DNA of 64,000 nt from positions 60,913 through 124,912 of the forward strand of contig NZ_CBCSCO010000007.1 of NCBI RefSeq assembly GCF_965138505.1, written 5' to 3'. The position numbers and the translations under genes were made by a program. The stretch is from Litorimonas haliclonae. Lineage in GTDB: Bacteria; Pseudomonadota; Alphaproteobacteria; Caulobacterales; Maricaulaceae. The notes below the pieces were generated by a model, which saw only the letters and a program-made list of their open reading frames with translations, did no database searches and was not told the DNA's origin. Every line of letters starts with the position of its first letter. Within the stretch, counting starts at the first letter, position 1. Below, piece by piece: positions 16,506 through 25,570 of this stretch.

Positions 16506-19472
16506 GTGAAATCATCAAAAAGAAATCTGTTGATAGGGACACTGCTCTCCAGCGCCATGCTGGCAAGTGCCGTTCCGTCATTCGCCCAAGACGCCGACGA
16601 CAATAGTGACGAGATCATTGTTACTGGTTCGCGCTTGAACGTTAACCCTAACCTGACATCTGCCAACCCGGTTCTCCGCGTTGACGATGCAGAAATCGCG
16701 GCACGCGGTACAGTTAACATCGAAGACCTGACGAACAACCTTCCGCAAGTCTTTGCTGGTCAAGCCGGTGAAGTTTCTAACGGCGCGTCTGGTACAGCGA
16801 CTTTGAACCTTCGTGGTTTGGGCGCGACACGTACTTTGACCTTGATCGACGGACGTCGTCTTCCTTATGGTTCATCAACATTTTCTCCAGCTAACTTGGA
16901 CCTTGTTCCAACAGCTTTGATCGACCGCGTTGAAATCCTGACGGGCGGCGCGTCTGCTGTTTACGGTTCTGACGCTATCGGCGGTGTTGCTAACTTTATC
17001 CTTAAGGATGATTTCGAAGGTGCAGAGCTGGACGTTCAGTACGGTTTCGCTCAAAACGGCAACGGCATCGACAGATTTGATGATGTTCTTCGTTCAGCTA
17101 ACCAGCCTGTTCCAGACGGAAGTGTAGACGGCGAAGAATTCAACGCGTCTGTTGCGTTGGGCGCCAACACGGCCGACGGTAAAGGTAATGCAACAATCTT
17201 TGCATCTTACCAAAACCGCGAAGAAATCACACAAGATAACCGTTCGTTCTCTGGCTGTGCTTTGGGTGCAGGTGATACAAACGGCTTTGGTTGTGTCGGT
17301 TCTGGTAACTTCCGCTTCTTCGGCGGCGACGGCGGTTCTTTCTTCCAGGAAGAAGATGGTACACTTGTTCCTTACGCAGGCGGCCCGGCCCAAACATTTA
17401 ACTTTGGTCCGTTCAACTACTTCCAACGCCCTGCCGAGCGTTTCCAAATGTATGGTAAAGGTCACTATGAAATCGCCGAAGGTCACGAGATTTTCGCTAG
17501 TGCATCTTTCACAAACAACTTTTCTGATGCTCAAATCGCGCCATCTGCGTCATTTGGATCTTATGACATTAACTGTGACAACCCACTGATCCAAGACGAC
17601 GTTGTCGCTGGCGGTGGTTCTATCGCGTCTGCTGTCTATGGCTGTTCAGCTGCTGAAATTGCATCTGGTGCCATTAAAGAAAACGTATCAATGTCTCACC
17701 GTAACGTTGAAGGCGGACCACGTAACTCCCGTCTTGAAAACTCAGCCTACCGTATGGTCGGCGGTCTTCGCGGTACTGTCGCAGACGTTTGGGACTACGA
17801 ACTATTCGGTCAGTATTCTCGTACAACCGACCAGTCTATCTCAACAAACGACTTCGTAATTGCTAACCTTCAGGACGCTTTGTTTGCCGTGGATGACGGC
17901 ACAGGCACCGCAGTTTGCGCAAGCGGAAACTCTGGTTGTATTCCTTACAACATTTTCCAACGCGGCCCGAATGGCGAAAGCATGGTCACAACCGATCAGA
18001 CTGACTACATTCAAGGTATCGGTATCGTGAATGGTGAAACTGAGCAGCTCGTTTACGGCGCTAACGCTCAGGCAGACCTTGGCGAATATGGTATCCAGTC
18101 TCCATGGTCTGACAGCGGTGTTGGCTTCTTGGGCGGTATTGAATACCGTGAAGACAAGCTTGAATCCAATCCTGACGAAATCAGCCAGGTTCCTGGTGGT
18201 GGTTTCACAGGCGTAGGCGGCGCGACGCTTCCTGTTAAAGGTGAAGTCGAAGTCTTCGAACTTTACACCGAGGTGCAGGTTCCGCTCGTCACAGACATGC
18301 CATTCGCGAAAGAATTGGTCTTTAACGGTCAGTACCGTTATTCTGATTACGATACGAACGGTAACGGATTGCAAAACAGCTTCAGCACAGACGCTTACGG
18401 CCTTCAGCTTTCATGGGCGCCAGTTGAAGATGTGAAATTCCGTGGTCAGTATCAGCGCTCAGTGCGCGCACCGAACGTTATCGAGCTTTACACAGGTCAA
18501 GACACAAACTTGCCTAACCTGAACCAGCTCTCAAACGGTGCCTACGATCCATGTGCGACAGCTAACCCAACTGCGTCTGCTGCAGCTTGTGCAAATACTG
18601 GCGTTACAGCGGCTCAGTACGGCAACATTGTTGACGTGTTCTCTGGTCAAACTCAGTCTATCACAGGCGGTAACCCGAACCTGAACCCTGAGAGTTCAGA
18701 TACTTACACAATCGGTGCTGTTATCACTCCAAGCGCAATCCCTGGATTGACAGCGTCTGTTGACTACTTCGATATCACTGTTGATGACTTCATCAGCGCG
18801 GGTATTGGCGCTCAGACAACACTTGATCAGTGTCTTGCAACTGGTGATGCGGCCTTCTGTGACCTTATCACTCGTGACAGCCGTGGTTCCTTGAACTCAG
18901 GCCAAGCTGGTGTTGGTTTCTTGGCGACAAACATCAACATCGCGTCATTGGAAACATCTGGTCTTGACTTGCAAGCTGGTTACAGCCTGGATCTTGCTGA
19001 CTTCGGCATGAACAATTCCGGTGACCTTCGTATCCAGTACGCTGCGACTTACCTCGACAAGTTCGACTTCACACCATTCCCGGGTGGAGACGCTATCGAG
19101 TGTGCAGGTATGTATGGTAACGATTGCGTACAGCCAGTGAACCCAACTTACCGTCACCGTTTGTTGACAACTTGGGCCGCTCCATTTGGTTTGGAAGCGA
19201 CAGTCACTTGGCGTCACCTTTCTGGTGTTGACAACATCGCTGCTAACCCAGCGCCAATTGATCAGCGCCTTGGTACACAAGACTACTTCGACCTTTCAGG
19301 TAACTACGAAGTTGTCGAAGGCGTTACATTCCGCGCAGGTGTGAACAACATCTTTGAAGAGCAGCCTCCTGTCTCTGTTTCCTCTGGTCCGCCACTCGGA
19401 AACGGTAACACTTACCCTGTTACTTATGACACAGGCCGGTTTGTATTCTTCGGTCTGAACGTAAAACTCTAA
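16506..19472 (+). CDS. TonB-dependent outer-membrane receptor
   Basis: A large (988-residue) TonB-dependent receptor that would import a ligand across the outer membrane using energy from TonB-ExbBD. A signal peptide ends at SFAQ|DA, followed by a TonB-box-like DEIIVTGSRL. The plug domain shows TATLNLRGLGATRTLTLIDGRR-type sequence and the YGSDAIGGVANFI motif near residues 150-165. The remainder is a beta-barrel of repeated amphipathic strands ending in FVFFGLNVKL, with a C-terminal hydrophobic residue as expected for barrel assembly. The start is GTG with AAAGGGA 8 bases upstream. Codon use is markedly biased (GGT, AAC, CGT, ACA), unlike its neighbours, which suggests very high expression. 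The ligand cannot be assigned; no transport or enzyme genes flank it. Confidence 0.93.
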   Translation: MKSSKRNLLIGTLLSSAMLASAVPSFAQDADDNSDEIIVTGSRLNVNPNLTSANPVLRVDDAEIAARGTVNIEDLTNNLPQVFAGQAGEVSNGASGTATLNLRGLGATRTLTLIDGRRLPYGSSTFSPANLDLVPTALIDRVEILTGGASAVYGSDAIGGVANFILKDDFEGAELDVQYGFAQNGNGIDRFDDVLRSANQPVPDGSVDGEEFNASVALGANTADGKGNATIFASYQNREEITQDNRSFSGCALGAGDTNGFGCVGSGNFRFFGGDGGSFFQEEDGTLVPYAGGPAQTFNFGPFNYFQRPAERFQMYGKGHYEIAEGHEIFASASFTNNFSDAQIAPSASFGSYDINCDNPLIQDDVVAGGGSIASAVYGCSAAEIASGAIKENVSMSHRNVEGGPRNSRLENSAYRMVGGLRGTVADVWDYELFGQYSRTTDQSISTNDFVIANLQDALFAVDDGTGTAVCASGNSGCIPYNIFQRGPNGESMVTTDQTDYIQGIGIVNGETEQLVYGANAQADLGEYGIQSPWSDSGVGFLGGIEYREDKLESNPDEISQVPGGGFTGVGGATLPVKGEVEVFELYTEVQVPLVTDMPFAKELVFNGQYRYSDYDTNGNGLQNSFSTDAYGLQLSWAPVEDVKFRGQYQRSVRAPNVIELYTGQDTNLPNLNQLSNGAYDPCATANPTASAAACANTGVTAAQYGNIVDVFSGQTQSITGGNPNLNPESSDTYTIGAVITPSAIPGLTASVDYFDITVDDFISAGIGAQTTLDQCLATGDAAFCDLITRDSRGSLNSGQAGVGFLATNINIASLETSGLDLQAGYSLDLADFGMNNSGDLRIQYAATYLDKFDFTPFPGGDAIECAGMYGNDCVQPVNPTYRHRLLTTWAAPFGLEATVTWRHLSGVDNIAANPAPIDQRLGTQDYFDLSGNYEVVEGVTFRAGVNNIFEEQPPVSVSSGPPLGNGNTYPVTYDTGRFVFFGLNVKL

Positions 19473-19496
19473 GCTTTACGACAGTTCTAGAATTTA

Positions 19497-19524
19497 GCAG
19501 GCCTTTCGGGGCCTGCTTTTTTTT
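19497..19524 (+). terminator. Terminator of the TonB-dependent receptor gene
   Basis: The hairpin GCAGGCC / GGCCTGC with a 6-base loop is followed directly by eight T residues. It lies 25 bp after the receptor stop and separates it from the ATP synthase operon. Confidence 0.95.
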
Positions 19525-19679
19525 GCGAGTTTGATATATTCTTAAAACGACTGACACCTTATGGAATTCCGCACTTGGCACATTGAATTGACCGTGCTAA
19601 GCCCCGCGCGAGATTGGCGGAGCGGCCTGTTGGGTGTGAAAATCCCGGGAGAGTTCGACCCGCTATATTTATGTTAAAG

Positions 19680-19696
19680 GGGCTGTCTTACAGCCC
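19680..19696 (+). promoter_or_regulatory. Short hairpin in the leader of the ATP synthase operon
   Basis: The perfect inverted repeat GGGCTGT-CTT-ACAGCCC lies 24 bases upstream of the atpH start. It is not followed by a T tract, so it is not a terminator. It could stabilise the 5' end of the message or affect atpH translation. No confident promoter was picked out in the rest of the gap from 19525. Confidence 0.4.
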
Positions 19697-19720
19697 AATT
19701 CCGAAGAGCGGACCTGATAC

Positions 19721-20278
19721 GTGTCAGAGACAGAAGTCATTACAGGCGAAGCCCCAACACGCTACGCCCAAGCTTTGCTTGAACTCGCGGAGGACGCTAA
19801 GTCCTTGTCAGCTATAGAAAAAGACGTGAAATCGCTAAAGGTGATGTTTACGGATAGCGCGGATTTGACCGCCTTGATAAACTCTCCGGTGTTTGCCACT
19901 GAAGATAAAGTCGCCGCGCTTACATCGATTGCCAAAAAAGCAAAGCTCAAGCCTTTGACAGTGCAATTTGTCGGTTTGGTTGCAGAGAATCGCCGGGCAG
20001 AAGATCTTCCGGGAATCTTGTCTGCATTTGAAGAGATGGTTGCCCGCCGTAAGGGGTCACAAGTGGCGAAAGTCACCAGCGCGAAAAAGCTCACAGCCGC
20101 GCAGGTCACGTCATTGAAATCAAATTTGAAAAAATCGCTGGGACGCCCGGTAGAGGTCGAAACATCTGTGGATGAAGACCTTTTGGGTGGTTTCGTCGTG
20201 CGCGTTGGTTCGCGCCTATATGATAGCTCCCTCAAGACTAAACTTGAGGACTTACGCTTAACCCTCAAAGAAGCATAG
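19721..20278 (+). CDS. atpH: ATP synthase F1 delta subunit
   Basis: Delta (OSCP-type) subunit that joins the F1 head to the peripheral stalk b subunits. The 185 residues suit the family. The N-terminal helical bundle opens with ARYAQALLELAED-like sequence, and the conserved C-terminal segment includes EVETSVDEDLLGGFVVRVG and YDSSLKTKLEDL. The start is GTG at 19721. It is the first gene of atpHAGDC. The F0 genes (a, b, c) are not in the window, as is usual for alphaproteobacteria, where they lie elsewhere on the chromosome. It ends 10 bp before atpA. Confidence 0.95.
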   Translation: MSETEVITGEAPTRYAQALLELAEDAKSLSAIEKDVKSLKVMFTDSADLTALINSPVFATEDKVAALTSIAKKAKLKPLTVQFVGLVAENRRAEDLPGILSAFEEMVARRKGSQVAKVTSAKKLTAAQVTSLKSNLKKSLGRPVEVETSVDEDLLGGFVVRVGSRLYDSSLKTKLEDLRLTLKEA

Positions 20279-20288
20279 AGGTTATACA

Positions 20289-21821
20289 ATGGATATTCGT
20301 GCTGCGGAAATTTCCAGCATCCTGAAAAAGCAGATCAAAGATTTTGGTAAAGAAGCCAAAGTCTCTGATGTCGGTCAGGTTCTCTCAGTCGGTGATGGTA
20401 TCGCCCGTATCTATGGTCTGGACAATGTCCGCGCCGGCGAGATGGTCGAATTTCCTGGCGGAATCAAGGGCATGGCCCTCAACCTAGAATCTGACAATGT
20501 CGGTGCCGTTATCTTTGGTGATGACCGCGGCATTAAAGAAGGCGACACGGTTAAACGCCTCGGCGAAATCGTTGACGTGCCTGTCGGTAAAGGTCTTTTA
20601 GGCCGCGTTGTAAACCCGCTCGGCGAGCCAATTGACGGCAAAGGTCCAATCGAATCAACAGAGCGCCGCCGTGTGGATGTTAAAGCGCCGGGCATCATGC
20701 CGCGTAAAGGTGTTCACGAGCCTGTTCAGACTGGTATTAAAGCGATTGACGCTCTTATCCCCGTAGGCCGTGGTCAGCGCGAACTTATCATTGGTGACCG
20801 CCAGACAGGTAAAACAGCCGTGGCCGTTGACGCTATTCTTAACCAGAAAGCTGCGTTTGACGAAGACCGCGAAAATGACAAACTTCACTGCATCTATGTT
20901 GTTGTAGGCCAGAAGCGCTCAACAGTGGCGCAGCTTGTCAAAACGCTCGAAGAAAACGGCGCAATGGAATATTCCATTATCGTTGCCGCGACAGCGTCAG
21001 AACCTGCTCCGCTCCAGTTCCTCGCACCGTTTGCCGGTTGCGCGATGGGCGAATATTTCCGCGATAATGGCATGCACGGCCTGATCATTTATGATGATCT
21101 GTCGAAGCAGGCTGTGGCTTATCGCCAGATGTCACTTCTTCTTCGCCGTCCTCCGGGCCGTGAAGCTTATCCTGGTGACGTTTTCTACCTTCACTCCCGC
21201 CTCCTAGAGCGTGCGGCGAAGCTAAACGAAGATAACGGCTCCGGGTCTTTGACCGCTCTGCCGATTATCGAAACTCAAGGTAACGACGTTTCGGCCTTTA
21301 TTCCGACAAACGTGATTTCGATTACAGATGGTCAGATTTTCTTGGAGACAGATTTGTTCTTCCAGGGCATCCGTCCAGCGCTTAACGTCGGTCTGTCCGT
21401 GTCTCGAGTAGGCTCCTCCGCTCAGGTTAAGGCGATGAAACAGGTTGCCGGCCCGATTAAAGGCGAACTCGCTCAGTACCGCGAAATGGCCGCCTTTGCT
21501 CAGTTCGGTTCAGATTTGGACGCCTCCACTCAGGCCCTGTTGGCCCGCGGTGAACGCCTCACAGAGCTCTTGAAGCAGCCGCAATTCTCTCCTTTGAAAG
21601 TGGAAGAGCAGGTTATCGTGCTTTACGCTGGTACTCGCGGTTATCTCGATAGCGTTCCTGTTAAATCCGTTCAGAAATATGAGCGCGAATTGCTCTCACA
21701 TCTGAAAGGCGAGCACAGCTCTCTGCTGTCGGATATTGCTACCCAAAAGAAACTGACGGACGATATCGAAGACACAATCAAGTCTGTGTTGGAAAACTTC
21801 ACGTCTAACTTCGCAGCCTAA
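20289..21821 (+). CDS. atpA: ATP synthase F1 alpha subunit
   Basis: Non-catalytic nucleotide-binding subunit of the F1 hexamer. The 510 residues are the expected length. Visible: the beta-barrel N-terminus (VGDGIARIYGLDNVRAGEM), Walker A GDRQTGKTAVAVD near residues 169-181, the IYDDLSKQAVAYRQMSLLLRR stretch, and the PGREAYPGDVFYLHSRLLER alpha signature near residue 300. The start follows AGAGG at 20277-20281. It lies third-of-a-codon-tight between atpH and atpG in one operon. Confidence 0.98.
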   Translation: MDIRAAEISSILKKQIKDFGKEAKVSDVGQVLSVGDGIARIYGLDNVRAGEMVEFPGGIKGMALNLESDNVGAVIFGDDRGIKEGDTVKRLGEIVDVPVGKGLLGRVVNPLGEPIDGKGPIESTERRRVDVKAPGIMPRKGVHEPVQTGIKAIDALIPVGRGQRELIIGDRQTGKTAVAVDAILNQKAAFDEDRENDKLHCIYVVVGQKRSTVAQLVKTLEENGAMEYSIIVAATASEPAPLQFLAPFAGCAMGEYFRDNGMHGLIIYDDLSKQAVAYRQMSLLLRRPPGREAYPGDVFYLHSRLLERAAKLNEDNGSGSLTALPIIETQGNDVSAFIPTNVISITDGQIFLETDLFFQGIRPALNVGLSVSRVGSSAQVKAMKQVAGPIKGELAQYREMAAFAQFGSDLDASTQALLARGERLTELLKQPQFSPLKVEEQVIVLYAGTRGYLDSVPVKSVQKYERELLSHLKGEHSSLLSDIATQKKLTDDIEDTIKSVLENFTSNFAA

Positions 21822-21830
21822 GGACGCCTC

Positions 21831-22724
21831 ATGGCCAGCCTCAAGGATCTTAAAAACCGTATTTCTTCTGTGAAAAACACACAGAAGATTACCAAAGCCA
21901 TGCAAATGGTCGCGGCCGCGAAACTGCGCAAAGCGCAGGAAGCGGCGGAAAATGCGCGCCCCTATGCGGAGCGCATTAACAATGTCATCACAAATCTGGC
22001 CAGTTCCATGGTCGGTGTCGGTGACGCGCCGGAGCTTTTGGTCGGAAACGGCAGGGAAGACACAGTTCTCCTCGTCGTGGCGACAGCCGATCGCGGTCTA
22101 TGCGGCGGTTTTAATACCAATATTGTCCGGAAGGCCCGCGAAGAAATCGTGGCGCTTGAAGGGCAGGGGAAAACGGTCAAACTCTTCCTGATCGGGAAAA
22201 AGGGCTATGATCAGCTTAACCGCCTTTATCACGATAATATTGTTAAATTTATCTCTTTGAAAGAAGAGCGTAAACTTCACGCTGGCATCGCCCAAAATAT
22301 TGGCGAAACGATCACGGAAATGTTCCGCGAAGGCGAATTTGACGTTTGTAAACTGGTCTATTCAAAATTCGTTAATGTGATGACACAGGACGCCGTGGCC
22401 AATACGCTTATCCCAGCCATCGCCTCTATTGACGAGGACAATGAAGATACCGGGCCCGATCTCAAGGGCGCGATTTATACATACGAGCCGGACGAGGCTG
22501 GAATCTTACGGGTCCTCTTGCCGCGCAATATCAACACGCAAATCTTTACGGCGTTATTGGAAAACCAGGCCGGAGAGATGGGCTCTAAAATGACCGCGAT
22601 GGATAATGCCACGCGTAATGCCGGCGAGATGATCGACAAGCTGACATTGACCTTCAACAGAACACGTCAGGCCCAGATTACATCTGAACTGATTGAGATT
22701 ATTTCAGGCGCGGAAGCGCTTTAA
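21831..22724 (+). CDS. atpG: ATP synthase F1 gamma subunit
   Basis: Central rotor shaft of F1. It begins MASLKDLKNRISSVKNTQKITKAM, the typical N-terminal coiled-coil helix, and closes with the matching C-terminal helix containing MTAMDNATRNAGEMIDKL and RTRQAQITSELIEIISGAEAL. The middle Rossmann-like domain has VVATADRGLCGGFNTNI. The 297 residues fit the alphaproteobacterial length. It starts 9 bp after atpA. Confidence 0.97.
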   Translation: MASLKDLKNRISSVKNTQKITKAMQMVAAAKLRKAQEAAENARPYAERINNVITNLASSMVGVGDAPELLVGNGREDTVLLVVATADRGLCGGFNTNIVRKAREEIVALEGQGKTVKLFLIGKKGYDQLNRLYHDNIVKFISLKEERKLHAGIAQNIGETITEMFREGEFDVCKLVYSKFVNVMTQDAVANTLIPAIASIDEDNEDTGPDLKGAIYTYEPDEAGILRVLLPRNINTQIFTALLENQAGEMGSKMTAMDNATRNAGEMIDKLTLTFNRTRQAQITSELIEIISGAEAL

Positions 22725-22746
22725 AGAAAGCTAGAGGAACACACTC

Positions 22747-24273
22747 ATGGCGAAAGCAGCAACAAAGACAGCCGCCAAAAAAACGGCCGCTAAGAAAACA
22801 ACCGCCAAAAAGCCGGCAGGCAAGCGCGCAACCACTAAAAAGGTCGTGAGCAAAGCCATGTCAGCCGGTAAAATCACTCAGGTGATCGGGGCCGTTGTAG
22901 ACGTCGCATTCGAAGACAATTTGCCAGCCATCCTGAACGCGCTGGAAACAGACAACCAAGGCAACCGTCTGGTTTTGGAAGTCGCTCAGCATTTGGGTCA
23001 GAACACGGTTCGCACCATCGCTATGGACGCAACCGAAGGCCTTGTGCGCGGTCAATCTGTGACTGATACCGGCGCGCCAATTACCGTTCCTGTTGGACCG
23101 GAAACACTTGGCCGTATCATGAACGTCATTGGTGACCCGATCGATGAACGCGGCCCGCTCAAGACAAAAGCCAAGGCGTCTATTCATAAAGAAGCGCCTC
23201 CTTTTGTGGATCAATCCACTGAATCCGAAGTCCTTGCGACCGGTATTAAAGTTATTGACCTGCTTTGCCCTTACGCAAAAGGCGGTAAAATTGGCCTCTT
23301 CGGCGGTGCGGGTGTGGGTAAAACCGTTCTCATCATGGAACTCATCAACAACATCGCCAAAGCTTATGGTGGCTACTCTGTGTTTGCGGGTGTTGGTGAG
23401 CGGACTCGTGAAGGAAATGACCTTTATCACGAGATGATCGAGTCCAACGTTATCGATCTCGACGGTGAAAGCCGTGCGACCCTCGTTTACGGCCAGATGA
23501 ATGAGCCTCCCGGAGCCCGTGCTCGCGTCGCGCTGACCGGTTTGTCTCAGGCCGAATATTTCCGCGATGAAGAAGGCAAAGACGTTCTGTTCTTCGTCGA
23601 CAACATCTTCCGCTTTACTCAAGCCGGTTCCGAAGTGTCCGCGCTATTGGGCCGTATTCCATCTGCGGTGGGCTATCAGCCGACCTTGGCCACTGAAATG
23701 GGCCAGATGCAGGAGCGTATTACGTCCACGAATAAAGGGTCTATTACATCCGTTCAGGCGATTTACGTCCCGGCCGATGACTTGACTGACCCAGCGCCAG
23801 CGACCTCCTTTGCTCACTTGGATGCGACAACGGTTCTGAACCGCGCGATTTCCGAAAAAGGTATTTATCCGGCGGTTGACCCGCTTGACTCCACATCCCG
23901 TATTCTTGAGCCGCGTATTGTTGGTCAGGAACATTACGAAGTTGCGCGTCAGGTTCAGGAAATTCTACAGCGCTATAAATCTTTGCAGGACATCATTGCT
24001 ATTCTCGGCATGGACGAATTGTCCGAAGAAGATAAGCTTGTTGTGTCCCGTGCGCGTAAAGTTGAGAAATTCTTGTCTCAGCCTTTCCACGTTGCTGAAA
24101 TCTTTACCGGCTCTCCGGGTATCCTCACAGATCTTGCGGACACAGTTCGCTCCTTTAAAGGTCTGGTCGAAGGTGAATATGACCACCTACCGGAACAAGC
24201 GTTCTACATGGTTGGCGGCATTGACGACGTGATCGAAAAAGCCGGTAAAATGGCGGCGAAAGACGCGGCTTAG
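22747..24273 (+). CDS. atpD: ATP synthase F1 beta subunit with Lys/Ala-rich N-terminal extension
   Basis: Catalytic subunit of F1. Walker A GGAGVGKTVLIMEL lies near residues 190-203, followed by the GERTREGNDLYHEM segment, the DNIFRFTQAGSEVS Walker B region and the ALLGRIPSAVGYQPTLATEMG signature. The first 38 residues are unusual: a run rich in Lys, Ala and Thr that looks like a histone-H1-type tail, before the normal start-like MSAGKITQVIGAVVDV. The ATG at 22747 has AGAGGA about 10 bases upstream. The internal ATG at 22858 lacks an equally good site, so I chose the long form. From memory, related Caulobacterales AtpD proteins have similar basic tails. Their role is not known. Confidence 0.97.
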   Translation: MAKAATKTAAKKTAAKKTTAKKPAGKRATTKKVVSKAMSAGKITQVIGAVVDVAFEDNLPAILNALETDNQGNRLVLEVAQHLGQNTVRTIAMDATEGLVRGQSVTDTGAPITVPVGPETLGRIMNVIGDPIDERGPLKTKAKASIHKEAPPFVDQSTESEVLATGIKVIDLLCPYAKGGKIGLFGGAGVGKTVLIMELINNIAKAYGGYSVFAGVGERTREGNDLYHEMIESNVIDLDGESRATLVYGQMNEPPGARARVALTGLSQAEYFRDEEGKDVLFFVDNIFRFTQAGSEVSALLGRIPSAVGYQPTLATEMGQMQERITSTNKGSITSVQAIYVPADDLTDPAPATSFAHLDATTVLNRAISEKGIYPAVDPLDSTSRILEPRIVGQEHYEVARQVQEILQRYKSLQDIIAILGMDELSEEDKLVVSRARKVEKFLSQPFHVAEIFTGSPGILTDLADTVRSFKGLVEGEYDHLPEQAFYMVGGIDDVIEKAGKMAAKDAA

Positions 24274-24301
24274 GCTGTATTGACTGCGGTTAGGATAAAG
24301 A

Positions 24302-24694
24302 ATGGCTGATAAGCTACATTTCTCTCTCGTTTCGCCTGAACGTGAACTTTATGCGGGCGAAGTCGATCAGGTCGATATCCCGGGCACCGAAGGCAATTTC
24401 GGTGTTCTGCCGGATCATGCGCCACTTATGGCCGCGATCCGTACGGGCGCGATCACCGTTTACGAAAACGGAGCGGAAAAGCAGTTTTTCGTTCAAGGTG
24501 GTTTCGCTGATGTGACGCCAGCAGGCTTGACTGTTTTGGCCGAGCGCGCAGCGCCTATGTCAGAGCTGACGTCCGAACGTATCCAAGAGGATATTGCATC
24601 TGCAAAAGACTCCCTCGTGGGTCTCGAAGGCGAAGCGGCTTTGGCGGTTCAGCAAAATCTAGATGGATTAAATGCCGTTGCAGCGTCACTCTAG
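24302..24694 (+). CDS. atpC: ATP synthase F1 epsilon subunit
   Basis: Epsilon subunit that regulates ATP hydrolysis and links the gamma shaft to the c-ring. The N-terminal beta-sandwich is clear: LVSPERELYAGEVDQVDIPGTEG, then FGVLPDHAPLMAAIRTGAI and FVQGGFADVTPAGLTVLAE. The C-terminal part forms one long helix region and is typical in length (130 residues in total). It is the last gene of atpHAGDC and is followed by a strong terminator. Confidence 0.95.
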   Translation: MADKLHFSLVSPERELYAGEVDQVDIPGTEGNFGVLPDHAPLMAAIRTGAITVYENGAEKQFFVQGGFADVTPAGLTVLAERAAPMSELTSERIQEDIASAKDSLVGLEGEAALAVQQNLDGLNAVAASL

Positions 24695-24719
24695 GGCCTT
24701 AATACGCACATATTATTCT

Positions 24720-24752
24720 AAAAAACCGGGCTTATGAAAGTCCGGTTTTTTT
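24720..24752 (+). terminator. ATP operon terminator overlapping the next gene's start
   Basis: AAAAAACCGG pairs perfectly with CCGGTTTTTT across a 12-base loop (24730-24741), with two further T residues after the stem. It lies 25 bp after atpC. The ATG used for the next gene, at 24734, sits inside the loop, and the U tract encodes its Phe-Phe. Confidence 0.88.
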
Positions 24753-25570
24753 ATATCTTCTTGTCACTTTGCGCGCTCTCGCTCGCTTGTCTGTTTTATG
24801 GCTTCTTCGTGGAGCCCAAAAGGCTAGTTGTCCGGGAAGTGTCCCTCCCGGCGCCAAGCTATCAAGGGCCGCCGTTGCGACTCGTTCTACTTTCTGATCT
24901 TCATATTGGGGGACGTCACGTGCCAGCGTCTCGCATCGCTACTCTGACTACCACTGTGAATCGTCTAGAGCCTGATGTGGTTCTTTTGGCCGGAGACTAT
25001 GTTGATGGCAGTTTGCCACGGTCCAATCGTTCGTTGGTACAGAATAATGCCATAGAGGAGGGGGTTGAGGCCTTAGCCGGACTAAAGGCCTCACATGGCA
25101 CCTATGCCGTCATAGGCAATCATGACAATTGGTATGATGGCGCGTGGATTAGAAACCAACTTGAGGAGAATGGGGCAACTGTCCTTGCGAATGAGGGAGT
25201 AAATTTACCAGAGATCTGCCTCATCGGTATGTCGGATTTTGATACTGACTATCCTTCTTCGGCAGGGTACCAAGACTGCAAACTAAACCATGCAAAGATA
25301 GTTCTGACACACTCGCCGGATGCTTTCCGTTTTCTCAGAACAGATACGACCTTGGCTGTGGCGGGTCATACTCATGGCGGGCAGATAAATCTGCCGCTTA
25401 TTGGGCGGCGCGTCACCTCGACGGAGGCAGGAAAGCCTCTAGCCTATGGGCTGAAAGAGCTAGGCGGCGTGCCTGTTTATGTCACTTCTGGGATTGGCAC
25501 CTCATTGCTCCCGGCTCGCTTTCGTGCGCCGCCGGAAATTGTTGTGATTACTCTTACAGAGGCAAACTAA
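24734..25570 (+). CDS. Membrane-anchored calcineurin-like metallophosphoesterase
   Basis: Metal-dependent phosphoesterase of the YkuE/YaeI-like group. One N-terminal hydrophobic segment (residues 4-24) anchors it to the membrane, with the catalytic domain probably periplasmic. The four metal-binding motifs are present: LLSDLHIGG, LLAGDYVDG, VIGNHDNWYD and VAGHTHGGQINLP. The family includes enzymes that act on lipid pyrophosphates such as UDP-diacylglucosamine, but the substrate here is not known. The most upstream ATG (24734) lies in the loop of the atp terminator. A TTG at codon 10 is a possible alternative, although it would remove part of the anchor. The 3' end overlaps the convergent MFS gene by 4 bp. 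Confidence 0.85.
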   Translation: MKVRFFYIFLSLCALSLACLFYGFFVEPKRLVVREVSLPAPSYQGPPLRLVLLSDLHIGGRHVPASRIATLTTTVNRLEPDVVLLAGDYVDGSLPRSNRSLVQNNAIEEGVEALAGLKASHGTYAVIGNHDNWYDGAWIRNQLEENGATVLANEGVNLPEICLIGMSDFDTDYPSSAGYQDCKLNHAKIVLTHSPDAFRFLRTDTTLAVAGHTHGGQINLPLIGRRVTSTEAGKPLAYGLKELGGVPVYVTSGIGTSLLPARFRAPPEIVVITLTEAN

